Shown: positions 9,885 through 20,000 of the stretch, piece by piece
Position numbering within the stretch: the stretch's first letter is position 1
Layout of the letters: each line of letters starts with the position of its first letter
From: Coix lacryma-jobi var. lacryma-jobi
Taxonomy: Eukaryota; Streptophyta; Magnoliopsida; Poales; Poaceae
Length of the DNA: 64,000 nucleotides
Assembly: GCA_009763385.1 (NCBI GenBank)
Contig: CM019826.1
Location: forward strand, 82,903,942 to 82,967,941
Direction: 5' to 3'
Notes under the pieces: generated by a model
What the model was told of the DNA's origin: nothing
Database searches by the model: none
Seen by the model: only the letters and a program-made list of their open reading frames with translations
Position numbers and translations under genes: made by a program

Positions 9885-10964
9885 TGCTTCCCCCTCATTC
9901 ATGTTGTTACTCTTGCTCATTTGAAAGGTTCCCAAACACATTGTGATTGCAAGTGAGTGCAAGAGGCCTAGTGAGGTTGAGAGATTTGATAATTGAGTGA
10001 TCAAACACCTCATTAGTGAGTAGAGAGTAGCAAGTGTGCATCCACCCATCTCATTAGCCTTGCGTTGGTCAAGTGAGAGTTCTTGCTTGTTACTCTTGGT
10101 GATCGGCATCACCTAGACGGCTTGGTGGCGATCGGAGAGCTTGGTGATCATCCGGAGGCATTGTGGATGACCCAAGCCAAGTTGTGACCGGTAGCGAGCG
10201 ATTCACCGGGCCGGAGTGGCAAAGAATCAGCTCGTAGTGAGCACTTGATCCTTGCGCGGATCAAGGGGGAGCGATACCCTTGCGCGGGTGCTCCAACGAG
10301 GACTAGGGGGGTGTGCCGACACCTCGATACCTCGGCAAAAAGATCGTCGAGTCATCTCTACTCTTTTACTTACGCATTTACATTCAAGCAATTCAATTCC
10401 GCATTACACTTGTTGTTCATCCCAAATTGAATTGCCATGCTAGAGTAGAATTGGCTTAGTGATAATCTTTTGTGCTATTGATTCTTGTCATACACACTTC
10501 TAGGCACTAGGGGGTTAATTGGGGCTTGATAGGTTTTATTATTGCAAGAAGTTTTAGAAAAGCCCAATTCACCCCCCCTCTTGGGCATCTTGATCCTTTC
10601 AGCTACCGCTCCCTATCGCACTCTTCTCCCAGGCCGAGCGCCATGGGCGCCGCCGCAGACCTCGCTCGTGGCCAGGCTCCTCTGGAGCCACCCGAGCCAA
10701 ACCAACCCCGTAGCTTTGCTCCTTAGGGTTCACTCGAGCTTTTGCCTCCCCCAATTTCACCGGCGACCGCCGGAGACGGCGTAGTCGCGCGTCACCGCCG
10801 CCTCCGTGCGCTGCCGCTCGCCGCCGGCACACTACGGCCATCCGCTAGCCAAACCACCTACACCACTCGATGCGCCTCGTCGAGGTGAGTTCACAAGCCT
10901 AGCCTCCCCGCCGGCGACCTCACCGACGGCGAGGAATCGACGGTCAAACCTCTCCCCTGTTTCC

Positions 10965-11112
10965 GTCTCGCCCGAGCCCTCGAGCCAGGCCTCGGACGGG
11001 CGTGTGTGTTTCTGTCTCGCCCGAGCCCTCGAGCCAGGCCTCGGACGGGCGTTTGTTTTCCCGTCTCGCCCGAGCCCTCGAGCCAGGCCTCGGACGGACT
11101 AGTTGTCCGTCT
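10965..11112 (+). repeat. 49-bp tandem repeat in T1 LTR, 3 copies
   Basis: The word GTCTCGCCCGAGCCCTCGAG starts at 10965, 11014 and 11063; a degenerate fourth start is at 11109. GC-rich and within the LTR. Confidence 0.85.
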
Positions 11113-12283
11113 CGCCCGAACTCGGCCTCGAGCGAACCCTCGGCCGCGGTATCGTTCGAGCCAGGCCTCGGCCGATCACCTACCGCCGTGCGCTCGAGCC
11201 AGGGTGGGTTCCCGTTGACCCACGGGCCCCGCGCGTCAGCCACTCGCTGGTCCATGGACCGGGTGCACGTAGCCAGCCGGGAGAAATTCAAATGTTTTTC
11301 TTTTAGTTTTAATTTCCAGAGATGCTTGTTATTTTTGTACAGCATGATTTATAAGTCCAAATGGAGTACTTTCAGTTTTGTTGGCTTGTTTATGAGTAGA
11401 TCTATCATGGAAAAATATGAATGTATTTTTGATAGCAGTTATTTTACTATTTTCATTTATTTCAGTGTACATGCTTTTGTTGGGATAAATGGAACTAAGT
11501 GTTTTCTGATGGAGTTAATTCATGGGAAAATTTGTATAGGTTCTTTGTTATGTTTCGTGCCTGTGAAAATTATATGAAGTACTGTTCTTATGAAAAGAGT
11601 TCCTGTTATGGTTAAAAGTTCCTTTTTGCTGATTTCTTAGAAAAAGTGTTAAGGTGTTTTATAGGTTGAAATAAAATATGGGAAATTTTGTGCAGTCTCC
11701 GTATGCCATGAAGAGTCTAATAAAAATATAAACCTGATCTGTTTTATGGAAAAAGTTGTAGTTGCTTTACAACTGTGCTTGTCTCTGTTTATCTTTGGAA
11801 ATTTCTGTAAGAAATAATACAATGTTTCTGTTCATGGAACTTTCTTGACAAACATAAAATGTGAAGTAGAATCTGGGAAAAATATGAAATAGAGTTGTGC
11901 ACCCTTTTACAGTAGGGTTGTAGTTCAAAGCACCTTTTTGGGCAGTTTGCTTGTCATTTTTGTATCTGCAGTTCTGTAGTTTATTTTTTTGGCTGAAACT
12001 TGTTCAGTAGAGTCCAGCAAGTGTTGTTTACTTTCTGGAATTTTTGTAGATTTTTCTGAGTCCAGAAAGATGCACTTGCAGTTCAATCGGAGTTTCTTTG
12101 GTTTAAATTAAATAAGAAAAAGAGTGAATAACCAGATTTTGTTTTACGAAATAATTAAGTAATTACCTCAATGTCAAAAGTGGTTCAACAAGTTGACTTT
12201 GTTGGTTTACAAGAATTATTCTTTTCATGTCACCTTCATCTTGCACCACATTTATTTAAATATATATTCATTGCACGCAATAG

Positions 12284-12450
12284 GATCGACCCCGCCGGAG
12301 CCCCACCAAGAGCAGGAGCTAAACGCCGAGCCGGAGATCCAGGAGCTGCAGCAGCCAGAGGAAGTCGACCCCGTCCACGACCCTAACTTACCTGAGTGCC
12401 CCTCTCACGAGGCAGCAGTCTTCACTCAAGGCAAGCCCCGGAGCATATTA
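12284..12450 (+). other. Exon-like acidic reading frame inside T1 LTR
   Basis: Follows an AG acceptor-like site after a long T-rich stretch. It encodes a Glu/Gln/Pro-rich peptide with LPECPSH and QGKPRSI. The T3 LTR has the matching LPECPNH and EKGKPRSI on its own strand (47818-47974), also after an AG. Shared codons in two divergent LTRs suggest an LTR exon or conserved cis element; function unknown. Confidence 0.5.
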
Positions 12451-13965
12451 AGCCTCCTATCTTTTGCAATTAAAATTACTTGAGTCCTTTTATATTGTGG
12501 TGCATTAGGTTTAGGAGTTGGAATGAATCCTACTTGCTGCATTACCATTCCTTGGTTATTGATTAATATCTACCTTGTTATCCTGTTATTTAATTACAAT
12601 GTAGAATTGCTTAGCCTGCTTAATAAAAGTGGTAGTTAAGGATGTTTCCGTAATACCCGGATGGGTATTTACCGGATCACGGTTGGCTATATTTGCTATC
12701 GTGGAAAAGAACCTGAGTAGTAATGAAATACGGTCAACGGGATGGCAGGGCACAAGTTCGGAAACTTGGGGCAGTTCATCCGTTGGATCGTGTAGGTTTG
12801 TATCGATGTTGGCCCTCGTTCATTTTTGAACGCGCCCTTTTACTTAGGGATATGTCGGTGCTGTTATCATCGACCCCGAAACCGGTTAGAAGCTGTTCGG
12901 GCCGGTTTCAACCCGTGTCGTGCCCTCTAGTACGGAAGTTGCGATCTGCCGCGTGAGGCCATCGCCAGACTCTGATTGGGCGGTCCGTGCTTGAACCGCG
13001 ACGATTACCACCACGAACAAGCGTCGAGCGGTTGCCCAATGCATGGACCCGACGGGGAAAGTGTGGGCTGGTATTAAAGGTCTTTCATCAGCTGATTTGG
13101 AATTCGATTCGAGTCGCCGTCTCCCCCGGTTAGTGGGAAACTATGGCGAGCTTCACCACGATACAACTCCATGTAATGAATAAAGGTTCAACTAAAATGT
13201 GGATAAGTCAACTGGATATGGTTATATTATTGAGTGGTAGATTCAAGTGAGTGCTCTAGTACAGGTGAAAAACCTAGAACTAAGGAATAGGTCTAAAAAT
13301 GACAGCTCATCTTTATCACTAATTACTTCCTATCTGAACTTGAGCTTCTCGCAACTAAAAGATCCCAGCTCCACCCGAAAAGGCCTTGCATACCCTTGGT
13401 GTCTTTATTTTTAGTTGGACGGATAAGTCTAGCTGAGTACATTCCCGTACTCAGGGTTTATCCCGTTTGTTGCAGATGGCCAGGTCTACTTTGGCTATTG
13501 TAAGCACTGCCTCTACCCGGTGGAAGGTGATGAGGAGTAGGCCCAGGGCAGGGTCGTCCAGAAGCTTCCCTTTTTCTTTTGCTGGTCTGAGACTGTTAGT
13601 GGCACATTATCTGAAAAAGGGAGGAGTGAGTCGTGTTGAGTAGATTTATCAAACAAGGTTTTATTTGGACCACATGTGTAGTGGTCGTGTTTCAAACTAT
13701 TTCAGCTTCCGCACTTTTAAAATTCGGTTTGTAATAACTCCGTTTTATAATTCGTACTCTGATGTTAAATTCGGTTTCATTTCCGCTGTGATGTATCCTT
13801 ACGAATGTGATCCTTGAACAATGCGATCCTGTATGATGTATGGTGTTAGAAATCCTTCGTGATTTCCGGACTACCGGGGTTATATGGGTTCAAGTATCAG
13901 TCGAAGTCAGACGAATTTGGCTAAGATAATACTTGAGCTCTTATAATCAGGACGGTTCCGCCACA

Positions 13966-16265
13966 GTGTCTGCAAACTTGGCAACCAAAGCGTGAGAAGA
14001 ACCACCGAAAATGATATCATCCACGTAAATTTGGACCAAGAGAGTATTAGTGCCTTGCTTGAGGAGAAAGAGCATTTTATCTACACATCCCATTTTAAAA
14101 CCCTTAGCAAGCAAAAAGGTTTTCAACCTATCATACCAGGATCTAGGGGCTTGTTTCAAACCATACAAAGCTTTGTGAAGTTTAAAGACATGGTTTGGAA
14201 ACTTGGGATTTTCAAAACCGGGGGGTTGTCTAACATACACCTCCTCTTCTATGTAGCCGTTTAAGAAGGCACTCTTGACATCCATTTGAAAAAGTTTGAA
14301 ACCTTTGGATGCAGCAAAAGCCAAGAGTATCCTAATAGCCTCCAAACGTGCTACAGGAGCAAATGTCTCCTCATAGTCTATGCCCTCCTTCTGACTATAT
14401 CACTGGGCTACGAGTCTAGCCTTGTTTCTGACAACATGGCCATCTTCTCCCTGTTTGTTTTTGAAAACCCATTTTGTCCCAATTGGGTGACACTCAGAAG
14501 GTGGAGACACTAGAACCCAAACCCGATTTCTCTCAAAGTTCTCAAGCTCCTCATGCATGGCATTGACCCAATCAGGATCCATCAAAGCGTGTCCAACATC
14601 CCGAGGATCAAAATCAGCAACAAATGCAAAATGAGCAAAGTGAGAGATTTGCCTTGACCGGGTGACACGTTCGTCGATGCTGCCGATCATCTGCTGAGGC
14701 GGGTGCTGGCGCTGAATGTGTCGTGGCGCCTCCCTTGCCGAAGTGATCTCCCCCTCAGCAGCAGCTGGTGCCTCCCCGGGTACAAAGGGTACCGCTCGGG
14801 ATGGCGGATCCCACGGCCCCCAGGAAGACGATGTGTCGGGGCCGTGAGTCGTCGTAGAGGCCGCTCTTTGCGGCACAGTAGGTGGAGGAGGTGCTGGGTC
14901 ATCTATCCCTTCAGCACCTTCTTCTTCATCATCGAAAAGAGGTTCGCCAACCTCATGATCACCTGCACGCTCAAAACGAGAAGAAGGACAAACCATGGTC
15001 TCATCGAAGGTGACATCGGATGTCTCCATGACTCGGTTAGTGTTAAGGTTAAGTACACGATAAGCTCGAGTGTGAGTGCCATAACCCAAAAACACACCGT
15101 CAGAAAAATGAGACTCAAACTTGTCCAAGTTGCCCTTTTTGAGTATAAAACAATGGCAACCAAAAACTCAAAAATAACTCACCTTGGGTAGTTTTCCAAA
15201 ACACAACTCATAAGAGGTCTTTTTCAAGAAAGCTCGAAGAAAAATGCGATTGGAAATATAGCATGCAGTGTTCATAGGTTCGGCCCAATATCGCCTAGGA
15301 GTCCTATGCTCATCGAGCATGGTCCTGGCCATCTCTACAAGGGTCTGATTCTTCCTTTCTACAACACCATTCTGAGGCGGTGTGTAGGGGGAAGAAAACT
15401 GATGCTCTAACCCAAAAGAGTCACAAAACTTCTCAAAATCTGAATTCTTGAATTCGGAACCATTATCACTCCGAATTTCTCGCATAGAGTTCAAAGGGAA
15501 CTCATTCTGAAGACGCAAAATCAGATTGCGAGCAAAGGAGAAAGTCTCGGTTTTCTCAGCTAAAAAGAAAACCCATGAATATCTCGAAAAATCGTCGATA
15601 ACAACAAGCACATACCACTTCCCCCCAACCGAGCTCACCCGAGCCGGACCAACAAGGTCCATGTGTAAAAGCTCTCCAGGGCGCTTAGTCATGACCTGAG
15701 TCACTGGATGGTGGGGAGCGGCTACCATCTTCCCATGTCTACAAGAATGGCAAACAAGATCCTTCTCCATGGATAACTTGGGCAATCCTCGGATTAAGCC
15801 AAGTGAACTAAGCCTTGCAAGCAAGTCGAAGCTCAGGTGACCTAGTCTCCTATGCCACTTCCAAAGATCAGAGGAGGAAGGTCCAGCCAAAAGACAATGA
15901 GAAATTCCGAACGATTCTGAGAAATCCGCATGAAAGACTTTTCCAAAGGGCGAAATCACACATACAAGATTGCCCTGAGGATCCAAAATGCGACTGAGAT
16001 TCGGTTTAAAACAAATCTCATAGTCATCATCAAAGAGTTGCGAAACAGAAAGAAGGTTAAAATGCAAGTTAGAAACAAGAGCAACATCGCACAACACAAA
16101 GTGCTCATTAACTCGCACAGACCCACGAGACAGCACCTTACCTTTGCTGTTGTCGCCGAAGGTTATATACTCCTTTCCGGCAACCGGACTAAGACTGGAG
16201 AACCACTTGGCGTTTCCGGTCATGTGCCTCGAACACCCGGAATCCACCAACCAAACGTTCTCCAA
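13966..16265 (-). pseudogene. pol: S2 pol fragment: PR, IN and N-terminal RT, two nonsense codons
   Basis: One reading frame from 16265 down to 13966. Protease begins WLVDSGCSRHMTG. The pre-integrase zinc region, integrase core with SDNGSEF and NGVVERKNQTL motifs, a Pro-rich linker, and reverse transcriptase up to YVDDIIFGGSSHALVAKFADT follow, then T1 cuts it off. Two in-frame TGA codons break it, at 15168-15170 (where related elements have Arg) and 14400-14402 (where they have Gly). No frameshift was seen, so damage is point nonsense plus truncation. Inactive. Confidence 0.9.
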
Positions 16266-16281
16266 TCTTTTTACCTACATC

Positions 16282-16375
16282 AATAAAAAGACATAGGGTG
16301 AGCATACGGTCCAACACTAGGGTTAGTGAAGTAGGAAGAATACCAGTGTTGGGTCGGCTCCTCAAAAGAACGGTC
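16282..16375 (-). pseudogene. gag: C-terminal tail of S2 gag
   Basis: Encodes the last 29 or so residues of S2 Gag (from DRSFEEPTQHWY to a TGA just before pol). It joins in frame to the gag at 23014 when R1 and one cggtc copy are ignored. The pol frame starts about 17 bp further on in another phase. Confidence 0.8.
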
Positions 16376-17024
16376 TGTTGGGGGAAAGGACCCTCGACAG
16401 AAGCGCCGCCCGAACTGGTGCTCAAAATCAGCCCTCGCGTAACGCCTGGCGTGCTTGCGGGGTCTCTCTACCATCGGAGGCCACTACCCTGACCCCCGAA
16501 TGCGGGATCAACCCTCGCTCTCTTGCTGTGTTCCTGTGCAGGTCTGAGGCGATGGGCGCACAGCAGGAAACCTTCGCTGACCGTCGACACCACCTTCGCC
16601 TGGAGCGAGGGTCCAGGCAAGCAGCAAGCGTGTTCACTTGCCTCTCCCGGGAGGCAAGTGCAGCCGGAGGTGAGCACGGCCGAAGGTCAAGACCGCCGCA
16701 CCTCTCCCCGAAGGTGAACAGGGGGCCAGGTGGCGGCGCGCCGGGGTGTGACCGATTAGGGTTTCCGCTCCAGCTGTGTGTTTACGTTTCTGCCCTTCCT
16801 CCCTGCGCGGAGGCGAGGAATCTTTGCTGTACCCTTTTGTAATTTGGCCCGTACCCCTTGGCATTCCCTATAAATACCAAGGGGATGAACAGTGTAAACC
16901 ACGACTTTTTGGGAATTCGAGCACTTTCCACTTCCGTTTCACCTTCGCTACCGCATCCGACGCTTGGTCACCTTCGCTCCTTCCCCTGCACAAGTGCGGA
17001 GGTTGGGCAAGTGTGCTCCCAACA
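16376..17024 (+). repeat. R1 5' LTR (649 bp)
   Basis: TGTTGGGGGAAAGG...GCTCCCAACA, TG to CA, preceded by cggtc. TATAAATA sits at 16869-16876, about 155 bp before the LTR end. Repeated ccttcg/cgaagg words run through LTR and coding region. Confidence 0.9.
16869..16876 (+). promoter_or_regulatory. TATA box of R1 LTR
   Basis: TATAAATA in the last quarter of the LTR, the expected place for transcription of the element. Confidence 0.7.
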
Positions 17025-17027
17025 GTT

Positions 17028-17045
17028 TGGCGCCGTCCGTGGGGA
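17028..17045 (+). other. R1 primer-binding site
   Basis: TGGCGCCGTCCGTGGGGA starts 4 bp after the LTR. The first ten bases fit the 3' end of plant tRNA-Asp; the rest does not, so the tRNA assignment is tentative. Confidence 0.6.
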
Positions 17046-17057
17046 AGGAAGTCTGAA

Positions 17058-20000
17058 ATGGCGGGAAACAGGAGAGCACCTTCGGCGAGGGACCAGCGCG
17101 TTGCTAGAGAGGCGGCAGCGGTGGTCCCGCCTGCTGAGGAAATTGCACAACCCTCGGGAGGAGAAAATGTCACCCCGGAACCCCAATCCCTGGGCCCCCA
17201 GGCCCGAGTGGCGACACAGCCGCACCCACACACTTCGGGAGAAGGAGAAGGGGAAGAAGAAGAGGTGGGCCTCGAGGCCCTTGAAAGGCTCGAGGCTGAG
17301 CTGCAAGAGAAGAAGAGGCGCCTGGAACAGCTTGAGAGGCACAACCGACTGCGCTCAATCAGACAGAGGGCAGACGAGGCCAGGGAGCAGCTTCGCCGCA
17401 TGGAGGAGTCCCTCGCCGCGGCAGAAGCCGAAGCCGAGGGCTGGAACAATGAGGAGATACCCCCGTTGCGAGAGGGGAATGAGGAGCCAAACCAAGACAA
17501 CCTTCGTCACCACCCACCACCCCCACCACCACCAGTACACCCAGAGCCATATCTTGTGAGACACCCAAACCTCCGCCAACTCTACCCAGATGAGAGAGAG
17601 CAAAACCTTCGCATTCAGCGAAGGCATCAACAACACCAAATGCCATACGATCCAAAGTCACCACTCTCCCAAACACTCCAAACCCAGCCCTGGCCACCTT
17701 CCTATAATCCACAAAACCTACCTCGCTATGATGGACTTTCCGACCCTCGCCAGTTCATCATGAGCTATGAAGCAGCGGTTGCCGCAGCAGGCGGTGACGA
17801 ATCAACAATGGCCAAGTCCTTTGTCATCATTCTGCGAGACATCGCACAAACTTGGTACAGCAACCTTCGCCCCGGAACTGTGGATTCCTGGGCCTGCCTC
17901 AGAGACAAGCTGTGTACAAACTTCAAGGGCATCACTCCAGCCCCGTTAAACCCCATCGAGCTATTCAACTGCAAGCAAGAGGAACGCGAGCCGCTCCAAG
18001 ATTACTGGCGAAGGTTCATTCAAATCAGAGCGAGGACCCCTGGGATATCTGACGAGGCTGTCATCCTCGCTGCAGTCAGTGGTCTGCGCCCAGGACCATG
18101 CTCCTCAAAATTTGCCAGAAAACCGGCAAACTCGATCGAGGAGTTGCATGAAACAATGGAAAGATACTGTAGAGCTGATATGGATTTCAGAGCAAAGTCC
18201 GACGCTCGGAGGTCTCAGCAGAGGCCACAGCCGAGGCCTCAACAGAGAGAAAGCAACCCTCGCCAAGAGCAAAGCAACGTTGGTGCGATCAACAAAGCAA
18301 CAAGCTATGAACATCAAACACGGGACGCTCATCACCCGAGCAGCCAAGCCCCGCAGGCTTTGCCACCTCCGCCGAACCAGCGCTACCAGCAGCGAGATCC
18401 TGCCAAAATGTATTGTCACTTCTGCGGAATGGGAAAGGGGCACACAACAAAGCAATGCGAATGCTTCGCCAAAGGAAAAGAATTCCAGGAATCCGGGAAA
18501 CCTGCCATGTCAGACCCCCGAACCATAAACCACACAAGGAAACCAAGCTTCCACCCACCAAACCCAACATACCACTATACCCCCATAAACTACGGCCTAC
18601 CTTCGCAACAACCCCCCTACAACCACCACCCACTCTACAACCAAACCCATTATCAGCCAACCACCACCCCACAACGCCAAAACCCACCTTACACAGTCAC
18701 ATACCCAGCTACCCCGCAAAACCAAATTCCAACAACCCACCAAGCCACCAGCGCTCTGCCACCACCACCGCCGATCCCCGCGTTACCAGCACCACAACCT
18801 GTGAAAGCCGAAGGCTCGAACCAAACAACCATCAACAATCCAACATCGACCTTCGGTGTCATTCTAGCTATCACCGGAGGCTCAAACGAAGACCATGGCA
18901 ACAAACGGCAGAGGAAGGAACATGCCAGACGCGTTCACCACGTGGCCGTCGAAGGACCACATAAATTCGGTCGCTGGTCTCACATCCCCATAACCTTCGA
19001 TTCCAGTGACATGAAGCTAAGAGATTACCCTCACACAGATGCCATGGTGATCGAAACCAACCTCGCTGGGTGGACCGTCACCAAAATACTGGTCGATACT
19101 GGAAGCTCCGCTGACATCTTGTTCGCTTCAACCTTCGACAGCATGAAGCTTGACAGAAATCTTCTGCAACCGGCCGACAACCCCCTATACGGTTTCGGTG
19201 GTCAACAAGTAAGAGCCGTCGGGAAAATTTCTCTGCCCGTAACCTTCGGCGACCAAATCAACTGCAGGACGGAACACATAACATTCGATGTCGTCGACAT
19301 GTTCTACCCATACAATGCCATTTTTGGCCGAGGGGTCACAAACGCGTTCAATGCGGTCATCCATCCCGCCTACCTATGCATGAAACTTCCCGCGCCGAAG
19401 GGTGTCGTCGCGGTATTCGGGGACCAGGACATTGCAAGGACAGCTGAAGGGAACGTCGCTCCGGGGCAACGCAATGTACATAATTTGTCAAAACCTCAAA
19501 CCCCCGGTATCAGCGTCGAAGGCGAGGCCTGCAATGACAGAGTGAAGGCGGCGCCAAAGGACGAAACCAAACAAGTCCAACTCTTCGAGGGTAATGGAGA
19601 AAGAAAGGTGATCATCTCAGCCAATCTAGACCCTCGATCAGAAGGCAACCTCGTCACCTTCCTCAGAGAAAATTCCGACACCTTCGCTTGGTCCGCCGAA
19701 GACCTAAAAGGAGTCAACAGATCAATGATCGAGCATAGCCTGAACATCAAGACAGGTTATCGCCCAATCAAACAAAAGCTTCGCAAGATGTCAGAAGAAA
19801 GAAAGGAGGCAGCGAAGGCTGAGGTAAAAAGGCTTCTGGACGCAGGCGTCATTCGCCCAGTCAAATACCCAACTTGGCTCTCAAATGTGGTCCTAGTCCA
19901 AAAGAAGAATAAAAAATGGCGAATGTGCGTCGATTTCACTTGCTTGAACAAAGCCTGTCCGAAGGATGACTTCCCCCTCCCAAACATAAGCACCCTGGTC

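Larger units (their letters stand above)
1..10601 (+). mobile_element. S1: Sirevirus-type Ty1/copia retrotransposon, 5' end outside window
   Basis: Order is gag, pol (protease, integrase, reverse transcriptase, RNase H), a 1.6-kb spacer, a third ORF, a polypurine tract and one LTR. Integrase before reverse transcriptase defines Ty1/copia. The third ORF after RNase H, repeated GGGGGAG tracts and palindrome-rich LTR point to the Sirevirus (SIRE/Maximus) lineage. The 5' LTR, primer site and gag N-terminus lie left of the window. The right edge is the LTR end at 10601, after which a Tekay-type LTR begins in mid-sequence, so S1 inserted into that LTR. Gag and pol are open, so this is one of the younger insertions here. 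The left target duplication is not visible; the right flank begins gctac. Confidence 0.93.
9080..10601 (+). repeat. S1 3' LTR (1522 bp)
   Basis: Begins TGTGAGCATCTAGG right after the polypurine tract and ends GATCCTTTCA, giving TG...CA. A palindrome cluster (9520-9832) lies just before the TATA box (9877). The sequence after 10601 is unrelated and matches the interior of a Tekay LTR. Confidence 0.9.
10602..13965 (+). repeat. T1: Tekay/Del-type gypsy LTR, 5' part outside window
   Basis: Similar in order and in several blocks to the minus-strand T3 LTR (46313-50499): a GC-rich part, a T-rich intron-like part, a short acidic reading frame ending in a shared GKPRSI peptide, and the block around 13430-13500. 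It ends TTCCGCCACA at 13965, directly against the pol of S2 in mid-codon run, so T1 inserted into S2. S1 cuts off its 5' part. Whether it is a solo LTR or the 3' LTR of a complete element cannot be told because the left side is outside. No gene is seen in it. Confidence 0.8.

Noticed and set aside
12629..12956. Short ORFs resembling exons between T-rich stretches
   Set aside because: They fall within a Tekay LTR aligned with 47100-47600 on the minus strand; no conserved protein signal except the separate 12284-12450 segment.
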